A program made the position numbers and the translations under genes. Of a stretch of DNA of 64,000 nt, positions 10,201 through 18,951 are shown in pieces. Within the stretch, counting starts at the first letter, position 1. Each line of letters starts with the position of its first letter. This DNA is from Providencia alcalifaciens DSM 30120 (GTDB taxonomy: Bacteria > Pseudomonadota > Gammaproteobacteria > Enterobacterales > Enterobacteriaceae), in NCBI RefSeq assembly GCF_000173415.1, contig NZ_ABXW01000046.1, forward strand, positions 62,001 through 126,000, read 5' to 3'. The notes under the pieces are model-generated. The model ran no database searches, was not told the origin of the DNA, and worked only from the letters and a program-made list of their open reading frames with translations.

Positions 10201-11331
10201 TTACTGCGTAATACGCGTTAATACATTAAAAAATAACTGTGCACGCTCAGTTAAAGAAGGGATCTCAAGATATTCTTTGTCACTATGTTGATAGCCACCG
10301 ATCGGTCCCAAACCATCCACTGTTGGTGTTCCAACTCCCGCTGTAAATGAAGCATCAGAGCCACCACCAGTAGAAACATCTTCCAGTGTAATTGCTAGTT
10401 TATTGGCTTCTTGTTTGATGATGTCGATGAGCTCAACACTTTCTACCGTTTTTGCCATCGGAGGACGGTTAATTCCCCCCGTCAGAGAAAGCTGGATACC
10501 CTCTAGTACAGGTTGGCTACAAACTTCGCGGACTTTTTTATCAATTTCAACACCTTGCTGCTCTGAAGAGATCCGCACATCAATCTCTGCACGGGCATTT
10601 GGCGCAACCGTATTCACAGATGTTCCACCCGAGATCAGCCCCACATTGACCGATAAGCCTTTATCATGCTGAGACAGAGCATGTAAGCTCTGGATTTTGT
10701 AGGCCAGCTCTTGAATTGCACTAATTCCAGCTTCTGGTGCAATTCCTGAGTGGGATGCTTTTCCTTGAATCGTCAGAACATAAGTTCCTACACCACGACG
10801 TGCACTTACAATGGCGCCATTTGCGCGAGCGGGTTCCATCACTAAGGCATAGCGTTTGCCCTTGGCGCATTGCTCAATTACAGTGCGTGATGAAATTGAG
10901 CCAATTTCTTCGTCACAGTTCAGCAGAACTTCAATTTTTTTATAACGCTCATCTTGTGTTGCATAGAGCTGCTTAATGACCTGATGCACCATAACATGGC
11001 TGCCTTTCATGTCGATAACACCCGGCCCATAAGCTCTATCGCCCTCAATACTGAATGGTCTTTCCGCAACAGTACCTTTTGGAAAAACTGTATCAAGATG
11101 CAGTAAAATTAAAATTTCAGGCGTGGTAGTTGGATAATAAATACGGTAGTTATTCCCTAATTTTTCATTTGGAATAACTTCAACTTCAAAGCCCATTGAT
11201 TGATAGCGTTCGCACCAAAATGCGGCATGGTTATCAACACCCTCTTTATCGTATGAACCTGACTCGATATTAACGACTTGCTTCAATAAATTCAGCATCT
11301 CAGTTTCGTGTGTTAAAAAGTCATTGTGCAT
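10201..11331 (-). CDS. M20 family metallopeptidase (glutamate carboxypeptidase-like)
   Basis: This is a cytoplasmic di-zinc hydrolase of the M20/ArgE/CPG2 family. Metal and catalytic motifs appear in order: LLHLDTVFP, GPGVIDMKGS, the glutamate pair in CDEEIGS, and a later STGGGSDASF region; the lid or dimer domain begins near ARRGVGTYVLTIQGKASHSG. The length of 376 residues is typical for carboxypeptidase G2-like members, and there is no signal peptide. It is first in a two-gene operon with a YfcC transporter. The substrate, perhaps a glutamyl or acyl amino acid, is inferred only from the family. Confidence 0.88.
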   Translation of the reverse strand: MHNDFLTHETEMLNLLKQVVNIESGSYDKEGVDNHAAFWCERYQSMGFEVEVIPNEKLGNNYRIYYPTTTPEILILLHLDTVFPKGTVAERPFSIEGDRAYGPGVIDMKGSHVMVHQVIKQLYATQDERYKKIEVLLNCDEEIGSISSRTVIEQCAKGKRYALVMEPARANGAIVSARRGVGTYVLTIQGKASHSGIAPEAGISAIQELAYKIQSLHALSQHDKGLSVNVGLISGGTSVNTVAPNARAEIDVRISSEQQGVEIDKKVREVCSQPVLEGIQLSLTGGINRPPMAKTVESVELIDIIKQEANKLAITLEDVSTGGGSDASFTAGVGTPTVDGLGPIGGYQHSDKEYLEIPSLTERAQLFFNVLTRITQ

Positions 11332-12208
11332 GTTGGTTTCCTATCATTTATTATTTTATGGCGAGTTATTTCAAATCTGAAATACACGCAGAACGATGTG
11401 CTTTTTATTCAAAATAAAATGAAGTATTTATCAACTATAAATGACAATGCTGATTAACATTCTTTTTGCGCGTAAAACCGCCACGCTGGATATGCATAAA
11501 TATTGAATATACATCTTGCAGGTGTGAAAAAAGAATTTAAACCAAAGGAAACAACCTTATGATAATACGGCATTCACCTTGAATAAAAAGGATACTTTTG
11601 CACCATATCACAATAGATAAATAAATTACAAACAATTATAACTGCATATTTATGCAATAATTTTTAATTTTTAAAAAAGTAATAGTTACAATAATGAACA
11701 ATAAAACTATATAAAATATAGTTGTTGATAACAAAAAATAATTGGAATTCATTAATCCTATCATGTTGATTTTAGTTAACCATAAATAATCAACATTATG
11801 CAGAATATTAATCTTCCCCATCTATAGGACTTAATACAAATAAAGTGTACGGGATTTGTTTCACTTATCTCTATTTAAATAATCACAAAGAAGTATTTAG
11901 TCTATTTATTCGACATAATGACAGTAAATAAGCACCAACACCTCGAAAATATACGCAAACTTTAAACTGTTCGTTTAACGCTTTTCAATCAGTTGACATC
12001 GGTTTTTTTGGTATGCTGATTTGAGTGTTTACAGCATAAAATGCGCCATGCTTTTCCTGCCTTGATTCTAAATCTTGCTGGCACAATTTGCTGGAATAGT
12101 TAGATAAAATGATAAATAAAATTCTTCGGCGGTGAGTCTTTGGTAGGTAATAAAAAAGGGAAACATAACGTTTCCCTTTTACATTGATAGCATAAACTCG
12201 CTGTACGA
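11332..12208. other. 877-bp AT-rich region between the M20 peptidase and htpX
   Basis: No credible gene is seen. A 61-codon hydrophobic minus-strand frame at 11636-11821 has no ribosome site and the composition of random AT-rich DNA. The region must hold the promoter of the M20-YfcC operon and carries the htpX terminator at 12152-12180. The stretch 11990-12090 is less AT-rich and holds a short conserved-looking block, but no RNA family is recognised. Confidence 0.5.
12152..12180. terminator. terminator downstream of htpX
   Basis: The symmetric hairpin AAAAGGGAAAC, loop, GTTTCCCTTTT has T runs in both directions and sits 29 bp after the htpX stop. Confidence 0.85.
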
Positions 12209-13093
12209 CTATTTCAGGTATTGCCCTGAACGTAATGCTTCAATACGTTTGTCTAATGGTGGGTGAGATAAAAATAGTTCGCTGAATGCCTTTCCGCGGC
12301 CATTAATACAAAATGCCATTAAACGCCCTTCTTCTTGCGGCTCATAGCTCGTTTTCAGGCGCTGCAACGCAGCAATCATTTTCTCTCTACCCACTAATTT
12401 GGCAGAGCCTGCATCCGCATGGAATTCACGGTAGCGAGAGAACCACATAGTAATAATGCTCGCTAAGATACCAAACACGATCTCTAATACCATTGACACG
12501 GCAAAGTAAACCATTGGGTTGCCATTGCTGCTTTCACTTTCGCTGTCATTGTTGTTTGACATGAAGCCAGCCGCAACTTGCGCCAAAATACGTGAAATAA
12601 AGATAACAAACGTATTCACGACGCCTTGTAGCAACGTCATGGTAACCATATCACCATTTGCCACATGGCTGATTTCATGAGCAATAACCGCTTCGGCTTC
12701 ATCGCGGCTCATGTTTTCTAATAAACCAGTACTTACCGCAACTAAAGAAGCATCACGACGTGCGCCTGTTGCAAATGCATTAATATCCGGTGCGTGGTAA
12801 ATTGCCACTTGTGGCATTTTAATACCAACTTGTTGAGATTGACGGCTAACAGTGTTAACTAACCACTGTTCCATTTCGTTACGTGGGTGCTCAATAACTT
12901 CACCACCAACAGACTTCAGCGCCATCCATTTGGACATCAGTAGTGATACAAACGCACCACCAAAACCGAACAATGCCGCCATAATCAGCAGCCCCTGTGC
13001 ACTACTTCCACGTATCCCGGTTAAACTTAAAATTATCCCGAACACAAACATAACGGCTAAGTTTGTGAGCAAGAATAAAGCAATTCTCATCAT
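12209..13093 (-). CDS. htpX: membrane zinc protease HtpX
   Basis: HtpX is an inner-membrane M48 metalloprotease that degrades misfolded membrane proteins alongside FtsH. The catalytic zinc motif is H139-E-x-x-H143 (HEISH), with the third ligand region at [12 protein letters not shown]. Two N-terminal helices and two more helices around residues 155-225 fit the family. The ATG at 13093 was chosen because it restores the conserved [11 protein letters not shown] start, follows AAGGAACC, and gives 294 residues against 293 in E. coli. It is convergent with nothing and has its own terminator. Confidence 0.97.
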   Translation of the reverse strand: MMRIALFLLTNLAVMFVFGIILSLTGIRGSSAQGLLIMAALFGFGGAFVSLLMSKWMALKSVGGEVIEHPRNEMEQWLVNTVSRQSQQVGIKMPQVAIYHAPDINAFATGARRDASLVAVSTGLLENMSRDEAEAVIAHEISHVANGDMVTMTLLQGVVNTFVIFISRILAQVAAGFMSNNNDSESESSNGNPMVYFAVSMVLEIVFGILASIITMWFSRYREFHADAGSAKLVGREKMIAALQRLKTSYEPQEEGRLMAFCINGRGKAFSELFLSHPPLDKRIEALRSGQYLK

Positions 13094-13222
13094 TTTTATA
13101 GGTTCCTTGGTAAAAACAAACATTACGACAAATTTACTTTATAAATAAGGTTTTTTCACACCATTTCAAGCTCATTAACAGGAAAAAGTCACAAAATAAC
13201 ATATCTTTACACTCGGGAATAA

Positions 13223-13250
13223 AAAATGCCGTTTTAGTAAACGGCATTTT
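13223..13250. terminator. terminator between htpX and the Lys/Ala-repeat gene
   Basis: The symmetric hairpin AAAATGCCGTTT with AAACGGCATTTT lies 31 bp after the stop of the repeat protein and could act on the minus strand. Confidence 0.8.
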
Positions 13251-13281
13251 CATGGAAACGGCAAGGACTAAAAGGAAATGA

Positions 13282-14022
13282 TCAGCTCACTTTACCTTTA
13301 GTTGGTTTGCCTTTAGAGACTTTCGCGGTTGTTTTTGCTGCAGCTTTTGCTTTATCGGCTTTTGCTTTATCAGCTTTATCTTTTGCTGCTTTGGCTTTGT
13401 CTTTCTCCGTTGCTTTAGCTTTGTCGGCTTTTTCCTTCACCGCTTTAGATGTTTCCTTTTCTTTAGCTTTCGCTTTATCTGCTTTTTCTTTTACTGCTTT
13501 GGCAGATTCTTTATCCGCAGCTTTTGCTTTATCTGCTTTCTCTTTTACAGCTTTAGAGGTTTCTTTCTCAGCAGCTTTCGCTTTATCCGCTTTCTCTTTT
13601 ACAGCTTTAGAGGTTTCTTTCTCGGTAGCTTTCGCTTTATCTTTCACAGCTTTAGACGTCTCTTTTTCAGCTGTTTTTGCCTTATCAGTTGCTTTTGATG
13701 CTTTATCTTTTGCAGTTTTACTCATGTTGTCACCTGTCTCTTTGATAGAATCTACCGCAGATGGTTTGCTAGATTGCTTCACCACACCCGCTCCAATACC
13801 CGCACCAATACCAGCACTTTTATTGATTGAGTTTTTTAGCTCAGTTGTACAGACTTGCTCTGAACGACTGGTTGTTCCGTCATTACAGATAAATTGCCCG
13901 CCATCACAACGAGCTATTCCACCTTTAGCGCCTGAACAAGGGTAGTTACTTGCATTTGCAGAACCCATTGACGACATCATGACCGCCATGACAGTTAATA
14001 AACCTACAGATAATTTACGCAT
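13282..14022 (-). CDS. secreted Lys/Ala-rich repeat protein, function unknown
   Basis: This 246-residue protein has a clear Sec signal peptide (residues 1-25, cut near SANAS). A small cysteine-bearing domain follows (C29, C39, C46, C58, with GGIARCDGGQFICNDGT). From about residue 100 it is almost wholly K, A, E, D, S and T in an 18-residue repeat containing EKETSKAV and KEKADKAKA. The tail is highly basic, like histone H1 tails or acid-shock Asr proteins. It may bind nucleic acid, lipopolysaccharide or peptidoglycan, but that is speculation. It has its own terminator and lies between htpX and prc. Confidence 0.8.
   Translation of the reverse strand: MRKLSVGLLTVMAVMMSSMGSANASNYPCSGAKGGIARCDGGQFICNDGTTSRSEQVCTTELKNSINKSAGIGAGIGAGVVKQSSKPSAVDSIKETGDNMSKTAKDKASKATDKAKTAEKETSKAVKDKAKATEKETSKAVKEKADKAKAAEKETSKAVKEKADKAKAADKESAKAVKEKADKAKAKEKETSKAVKEKADKAKATEKDKAKAAKDKADKAKADKAKAAAKTTAKVSKGKPTKGKVS
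13378..13668 (-). repeat. coding tandem repeat, 54-bp unit
   Basis: The octapeptide EKETSKAV or a close variant starts near residues 119, 134, 152, 170 and 188, which is a period of 45 bp and then 54 bp at the DNA level. The neighbouring copies are similar enough at DNA level for slippage or recombination to change copy number while keeping the frame. Confidence 0.85.
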
Positions 14023-14202
14023 TGTATTGCCTCATTAATAAGGGATATTACTAACTGAAGTGTAGGATATTTTTGAAAAAGCGAAAGAAAACCCAATTAT
14101 TTTTTGAAAAAATTTAGGTTTAGTTCATTTAAAAAAGTAAGAGGAAATTTGTTTTATATAAAAAGTAAATTAAATCAATCTGTTAATCTTATTTTTTGAA
14201 AT

Positions 14203-14225
14203 AAAAAAGCCAGCTTACGCTGGCT
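14203..14225 (-). terminator. terminator of prc
   Basis: On the minus strand AGCCAGC, a 4-nt loop and GCTGGCT form a perfect stem followed by six T, about 20 bp after the prc stop. Confidence 0.88.
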
Positions 14226-14245
14226 CTATAGTAGGCAATTTTTAT

Positions 14246-16291
14246 TTACTGTTTAGCACTAGAAAGCATCTTAGTGTTTTGATTCGAAAGATCTATTGCC
14301 ATCTTCACCGTTTCATCTAAATACGGATCTGGCGCTTCATAATCTTTCGGTAAATCATCAATTGATTTCAATAGCGGCTTACCAAGCTTCGCATTACGCT
14401 CATTAATGCGTTTTAGTTTCGTCGCTTCAATTTCATCATCCTCTTTCTGGCGCTGAGCATAATTCAATGAAATCAGATTTTTAGTTGCTTTTAATGATTT
14501 ATAACGTGCAATATCTTCATCGATATATTTAAACTCTGGATCGACGCTAATACGTGCTAAGTGTTTAGTTTTAATTGGTGATAAATCAGCTTTGATATCC
14601 CCAGATTGCGTATAATTTGCGGCTGGAATGCTATCCCAAGGCAACGCGTTATCTTCAAAGCTTTCACCTGTTTCTGCTGGATCTTGCCCTGTTGGCATGA
14701 CCACATCTGGAGTTACCCCTTCACGCTGAGTACTTCCACCATTCACACGATAGAATTTTTGGATAGTATATTGCACTGAACCTAATGATGGCCATTCAGG
14801 TTTAAGCATTTGGTCATAAACACGACTTAAGCTTCTATGCTGTTGCACTGTACCTTTACCAAAGGTCGGTTCACCTACGATTAAAGCGCGACCATAATCC
14901 TGCATTGCTGCTGCGAAAATTTCAGAGGCAGAGGCACTAAAGCGGTCAACCAAAACCACTAATGGACCTTTATAATAGATAACATCATCATCATCTGCAT
15001 CTTGACGAACTTGACCATTATTATCACGAACCTGAACCACAGGTCCTTTATTAATAAACAGACCAGATAACGATACCGCCTCAGTGAGTGCTCCACCGCC
15101 GTTACCGCGCAGATCAATCACCAGAGCTGAAACATTCTCTTTCGCCATTTTTTGCAGTTCAGTTTTAACATCATTGGTCAAACCAACATAGAAACCAGGG
15201 ATATCCAATACCCCAACTTTCTCTTTGCCTTGCTGTTTGATTGTTAATTTAACCGCTCTATCTTCTAATCGAATTTGCTCGCGAACAATCGTCACGATAC
15301 GTGGTTTAGCCCCTTTCGTATCCGAAACGACCTCTAAACGAACTTGGCTGCCTTTTGGACCTTTTATCAATGCAACTACATCATCTAAACGCCAGCCAAC
15401 GACATCAACAATAGGTTTACCAACTTGTCCAACGCCAATAATTTTATCGCCAACTTTCAGTTCTTTGCTCTTCGCAGCAGGACCACCTGCTACTAAAGAA
15501 TTGATCGTTGTATTTTCATCATCTTGTTGCAGCACTGCACCAATCCCTTCAAGAGATAAACTCATTTCTGAGTTAAATTGTTCAGTACTACGTGGTGATA
15601 AATAACTGGTATGAGGATCAATTTCACGTGCAAACGCATTCATAATCAGTTGGAATACGTCTTCACTTTGCGCCTGAGCTAAGCGTTTCAATGCAAAATT
15701 GTAACGCTTAGTCAGTTTTTCTTTAATCTCTTTGTCATCTTTGCCTGTCAATTTCAAACTCAGCCAGTCATAACGGACTTTTTGATCCCATAAACGGTCG
15801 AGTTCTTCTTTGTCTTTCGGCCAAGGTGCTTTAGTACGATCAACTTCAATAGAATCCGTCGCGTTTAAATCAATAGGCTGATCTAAACGCGCGAGTGCAT
15901 ATTTGAAACGTTCAAAGCGACGTTGCTGAGAAAGGTTATACAGGTCATAGAACTTATCTAGCTTGCCATCTTCAAGCCATTCGCCAGTTTTTGCTTTATC
16001 TTTTGCATACTGTTCGACGTCGGATTGAAGTAAAACATTGTGACCGTAATCAATCATATTGAGATAACGGTCAAATATTTTCCCAGAAAACTCTTTGTCT
16101 AAATCGAATTGACGATAGTGAGAACGAGTAAAACGCGATGTTACCCTTTCACTCACTGTACCGTGCTGAGTATTCTGCTTTAAAAGAGGTAACTGAGCAG
16201 CAGTGACCGGAGTCACTGCCTGAGTATTAGCAATTGCAGTGCCAAAAGTCGCGAGACTAACGACAAATGCAACTTGAAGTAATTTGTTCAT
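14246..16291 (-). CDS. prc: carboxy-terminal (tail-specific) protease Prc
   Basis: Prc is a periplasmic S41 serine protease that trims FtsI and controls peptidoglycan hydrolases with NlpI. A signal peptide occupies residues 1-21. The PDZ domain is around residues 240-325 (SLEGIGAVLQQDDENTTINS and following), and the Ser/Lys dyad lies in DRFSASASEIFAAAM and GEPTFGKGTVQQ near residues 450-480. The length of 681 matches the 682 of E. coli. It begins 19 bp after proQ with a GGAGG ribosome site, so proQ-prc are co-transcribed as in E. coli. Confidence 0.97.
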   Translation of the reverse strand: MNKLLQVAFVVSLATFGTAIANTQAVTPVTAAQLPLLKQNTQHGTVSERVTSRFTRSHYRQFDLDKEFSGKIFDRYLNMIDYGHNVLLQSDVEQYAKDKAKTGEWLEDGKLDKFYDLYNLSQQRRFERFKYALARLDQPIDLNATDSIEVDRTKAPWPKDKEELDRLWDQKVRYDWLSLKLTGKDDKEIKEKLTKRYNFALKRLAQAQSEDVFQLIMNAFAREIDPHTSYLSPRSTEQFNSEMSLSLEGIGAVLQQDDENTTINSLVAGGPAAKSKELKVGDKIIGVGQVGKPIVDVVGWRLDDVVALIKGPKGSQVRLEVVSDTKGAKPRIVTIVREQIRLEDRAVKLTIKQQGKEKVGVLDIPGFYVGLTNDVKTELQKMAKENVSALVIDLRGNGGGALTEAVSLSGLFINKGPVVQVRDNNGQVRQDADDDDVIYYKGPLVVLVDRFSASASEIFAAAMQDYGRALIVGEPTFGKGTVQQHRSLSRVYDQMLKPEWPSLGSVQYTIQKFYRVNGGSTQREGVTPDVVMPTGQDPAETGESFEDNALPWDSIPAANYTQSGDIKADLSPIKTKHLARISVDPEFKYIDEDIARYKSLKATKNLISLNYAQRQKEDDEIEATKLKRINERNAKLGKPLLKSIDDLPKDYEAPDPYLDETVKMAIDLSNQNTKMLSSAKQ

Positions 16292-16310
16292 GACCTGAGT
16301 GACCTCCGTA

Positions 16311-17000
16311 TCAGAACTTTAAATGTTCCGCGCGCACAATCATTGCCAAACCAGATGGCAATTGAACCCTAACACCATCTTTGGCAATTTCTAGCACAGA
16401 GGCATCCATCATACTGCTACCCACTTTCACTTTCAGAGTCTGACCGACTTTCAGTGTGTTGATATCAGTAACTGATTTCAAATTCTCTTCGACAGGATTG
16501 CTACGAGGTTTTTTCGGAGCGGCAGTTTGTGGACGCTCTTTTTTGTCTGATGGACGGCGACGAGATGCGTTTTCTTTATTATTCGCATCATTTTGACGAG
16601 GCGCTTTGTCACTAGGCTTTTTCGCAGCAGGACGCTTTTGCGTTTTTTGTTGCTCTGCGCGTTGGGCTTGAACTCTCGCTTTCGCTTCAGCTAATTGTTG
16701 ACGCGCATGGGCAATGTGCTCTGCATCTAACTCACCGCAGTCATCTCCATTTAAGTCAACACGTTTTGCGCCTTCTTTAACACCGTAAAGATAACGCCAG
16801 CTAGAGGTATACATGCGTAACGCAGAACGTAATTGCGTTTTACTAATACCGTCTTCTTCGGTTAAGTTCCCTACGATATCTTGAAAAATTCCGACTTTCA
16901 GCGGACGTGCTTCGCCTTCAGCGATAAAACAGCGTGGAAAACGCTCTGCTAAAAATGCGATAACTTCTTTACTACTATTCAACTTAGGTTGATTTTCCAT
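16311..17000 (-). CDS. proQ: RNA chaperone ProQ
   Basis: ProQ is a FinO-domain RNA-binding protein that matches sRNAs to targets and stabilises mRNA 3' ends. The FinO-like domain covers about residues 1-120 ([20 protein letters not shown]), a basic low-complexity linker rich in K, R, P and A covers about 125-175, and the C-terminal Tudor-like domain ends [10 protein letters not shown]. The ATG at 17000 restores the conserved [13 protein letters not shown] start and gives 229 residues against 232 in E. coli; the ORF is open further upstream. It heads the proQ-prc unit. Confidence 0.97.
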   Translation of the reverse strand: MENQPKLNSSKEVIAFLAERFPRCFIAEGEARPLKVGIFQDIVGNLTEEDGISKTQLRSALRMYTSSWRYLYGVKEGAKRVDLNGDDCGELDAEHIAHARQQLAEAKARVQAQRAEQQKTQKRPAAKKPSDKAPRQNDANNKENASRRRPSDKKERPQTAAPKKPRSNPVEENLKSVTDINTLKVGQTLKVKVGSSMMDASVLEIAKDGVRVQLPSGLAMIVRAEHLKF

Positions 17001-17110
17001 GAAATTTCCTGATAACAACGATTTTGCCAACCTCACGGGCATGAACAAGCGGACATTATAATCGTGTTGCTGACAATTGCCACGTTCCTATTAATTTTAC
17101 ATACCAATAT

Positions 17111-17593
17111 TTAATAATATTTTGGTATAGAACACATAGCCAAGTGTTGGCATAACTGGTCTGTAAGGTATTGAAGCCCTTTTTCATCCTCTTGATCGAA
17201 TTGGCCGATATTTGGGCTATCTATGTCTAAAACCCCAATTACCTTGCCATTTACGTTCAATGGAAAGACGATTTCTGAGTTACTTGCGGCATCACAAGCG
17301 ATATGACCAGGGAAAGCATGCACATCTTCGACACGCTGAACTCGCTCTTGTGAAAATGCAGTACCACAAACGCCTTTATCGAATGCGATTCGAACGCAAG
17401 CAACTTTACCTTGGAATGGACCAAGAATCAGTTCATTTCCATCACTCAAGTAAAAACCGACCCAATTGATACCTGATAAACGTTCAAATAATAACGCACT
17501 ACTATTTGCCAAACTCGCAATTAAATCATACTCTCCAGCGAGAAGTGCAGATAAACTATCTGAAAGTTCGTGATAATACTTCTTTTTATCCAT
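17111..17593 (-). CDS. msrC: free methionine-R-sulfoxide reductase (GAF domain)
   Basis: MsrC (YebR) reduces free L-methionine-R-sulfoxide with electrons from thioredoxin. The product is a single 160-residue GAF domain with the three family cysteines at C66, C76 and C100 (KVACVRI, GVCGTAF, HIACDAASNSE). It lies just upstream of proQ on the minus strand and divergent from letA, which is the E. coli arrangement. About 110 bp separates it from proQ. Confidence 0.95.
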   Translation of the reverse strand: MDKKKYYHELSDSLSALLAGEYDLIASLANSSALLFERLSGINWVGFYLSDGNELILGPFQGKVACVRIAFDKGVCGTAFSQERVQRVEDVHAFPGHIACDAASNSEIVFPLNVNGKVIGVLDIDSPNIGQFDQEDEKGLQYLTDQLCQHLAMCSIPKYY

Positions 17594-17724
17594 ATTTATT
17601 TTCAGTTATACCTAAACAAGTAAAAAATATTAGTAAGCGTAGACCGTAGGTTAGCAAGTTGTCACTTTTACGTAAATTTTTTTACACTAGATTACAAGCA
17701 AATTAATTCATACAATGAATATAT

Positions 17725-18951
17725 ATGACCCACATTAATCATACTGCCATGAATTTGCAACGTTGCTGCCATTGCAACCAAAAAATAGTGACTCCGCCTT
17801 TTCAACCTCAGCAAGTCATTGTTTGCCCAAGATGTTCTAGTCAACTTAATGATGGTCGCTCATGGTCGCTCCGTCGTCTCGCGCTATTATCTATTACTTT
17901 ATTGCTTCTTGCTCCCATCGCTTTTTGGCAACCTCTAATTTCTATTCATCTATTTGGGATACAAATTAATGCCAATGTACTTGATGGTGTTCGTCTAATG
18001 AGTGAACAAGGTGATCCGTTTACTGCAAGTATTGTCGCTTTTTGTGCGATAGCGGCCCCATTGCTACTACCTATTTCGATTTTATCTCTCGTCTTAGCCC
18101 GTTATTTAGCGATGAACATGCGCCCTATTTTATTGATGATGAAACACCTCAAAGAATGGGTCATGCTAGATGTCTATTTAGTTGGGCTCGGTATTGCAGC
18201 AATTAAAATGAAGGATTACGCGACGGTCTATATGGGACATGGACTGATTGCATTCAGCATCATGTCCGTGATTAGTATCCTTATTTTAATCCACATCAAT
18301 CTCGATGAGTTGTGGCGGCGGCTGTACCCTCTGGAGGAACAAGCGGATTCTCCCCGCGCCAAAACATGTCTAGCTTGCCATTTTACTGGAGAACCGAATA
18401 AAAAAGGGAAATGTCAGCGCTGTCATCGCCCACTTCATCATCGTGAACCTCTCAGCCTACAAAAAACATGGGCAGCACTGATTGCTGCCATGGTATTACT
18501 GATCCCTGCTAATCTACTGCCTATTTCAATCTTTTATTTAAATGGGCGGCGGTTAGAAGACACAATTTACTCAGGTGTGGTTTCCTTAATTGATTCTGGA
18601 AACTGGCCGATTGCCATTATCGTCTTTATTGCCAGTATTTTGGTGCCCTTTGTAAAAATAATCATCATGATATTACTGTTATTTTCAATTCAGTTTAAAA
18701 GCCACACCGACCCTATTCTACGTATGAAGTTACTCAAATTCGTTTCATGGATCGGGCGCTGGTCGATGTTAGATTTATTCGTCATCGCCTTAATGATGAC
18801 ATTGGTTAACCGAGATATGCTAATGTCGTTCACCATGGGGCCAGCGGCTTTATATTTTGGTACTGCGGTTATTTTAACTATCCTTGCTGTTGAGTGGTTA
18901 GACAGTCGATTAATTTGGGATTCTTATGGAAAATCAAAACCATCAAAATGA
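17725..18951 (+). CDS. letA: lipid-transport membrane protein LetA (YebS)
   Basis: LetA is an inner-membrane protein with two PqiA-type modules that works with the MCE protein LetB in lipid transport between membranes. Each module starts with a zinc-ribbon-like motif: RCCHC with CPRC near residues 13-37, and CLACHF with CQRCH near 213-233. Four-helix bundles follow (for example LKEWVMLDVYLVGLG and WIGRWSMLDLFVIALM). The length is 408 residues. An alternative start at 17749 (MNLQRCC) is possible because no strong ribosome site marks 17725. Its end overlaps letB by 26 bp. Confidence 0.94.
   Translation: MTHINHTAMNLQRCCHCNQKIVTPPFQPQQVIVCPRCSSQLNDGRSWSLRRLALLSITLLLLAPIAFWQPLISIHLFGIQINANVLDGVRLMSEQGDPFTASIVAFCAIAAPLLLPISILSLVLARYLAMNMRPILLMMKHLKEWVMLDVYLVGLGIAAIKMKDYATVYMGHGLIAFSIMSVISILILIHINLDELWRRLYPLEEQADSPRAKTCLACHFTGEPNKKGKCQRCHRPLHHREPLSLQKTWAALIAAMVLLIPANLLPISIFYLNGRRLEDTIYSGVVSLIDSGNWPIAIIVFIASILVPFVKIIIMILLLFSIQFKSHTDPILRMKLLKFVSWIGRWSMLDLFVIALMMTLVNRDMLMSFTMGPAALYFGTAVILTILAVEWLDSRLIWDSYGKSKPSK

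Noticed and set aside
11636-11821. 61-codon hydrophobic minus-strand frame in the M20-htpX gap
   Set aside because: The start has no ribosome site, and the composition is what AT-rich noncoding DNA gives by chance.
13378-13668. CRISPR-like array
   Set aside because: The regular 54-bp units are in-frame coding repeats without unique spacers, and no cas gene is present.
13307-13945. 212-codon plus-strand open frame antisense to the Lys/Ala repeat gene
   Set aside because: It is a mirror of the low-complexity repeats (Ala/Phe/Leu/Ser only), has no ribosome site, and the opposite strand has a signal peptide and a terminator.
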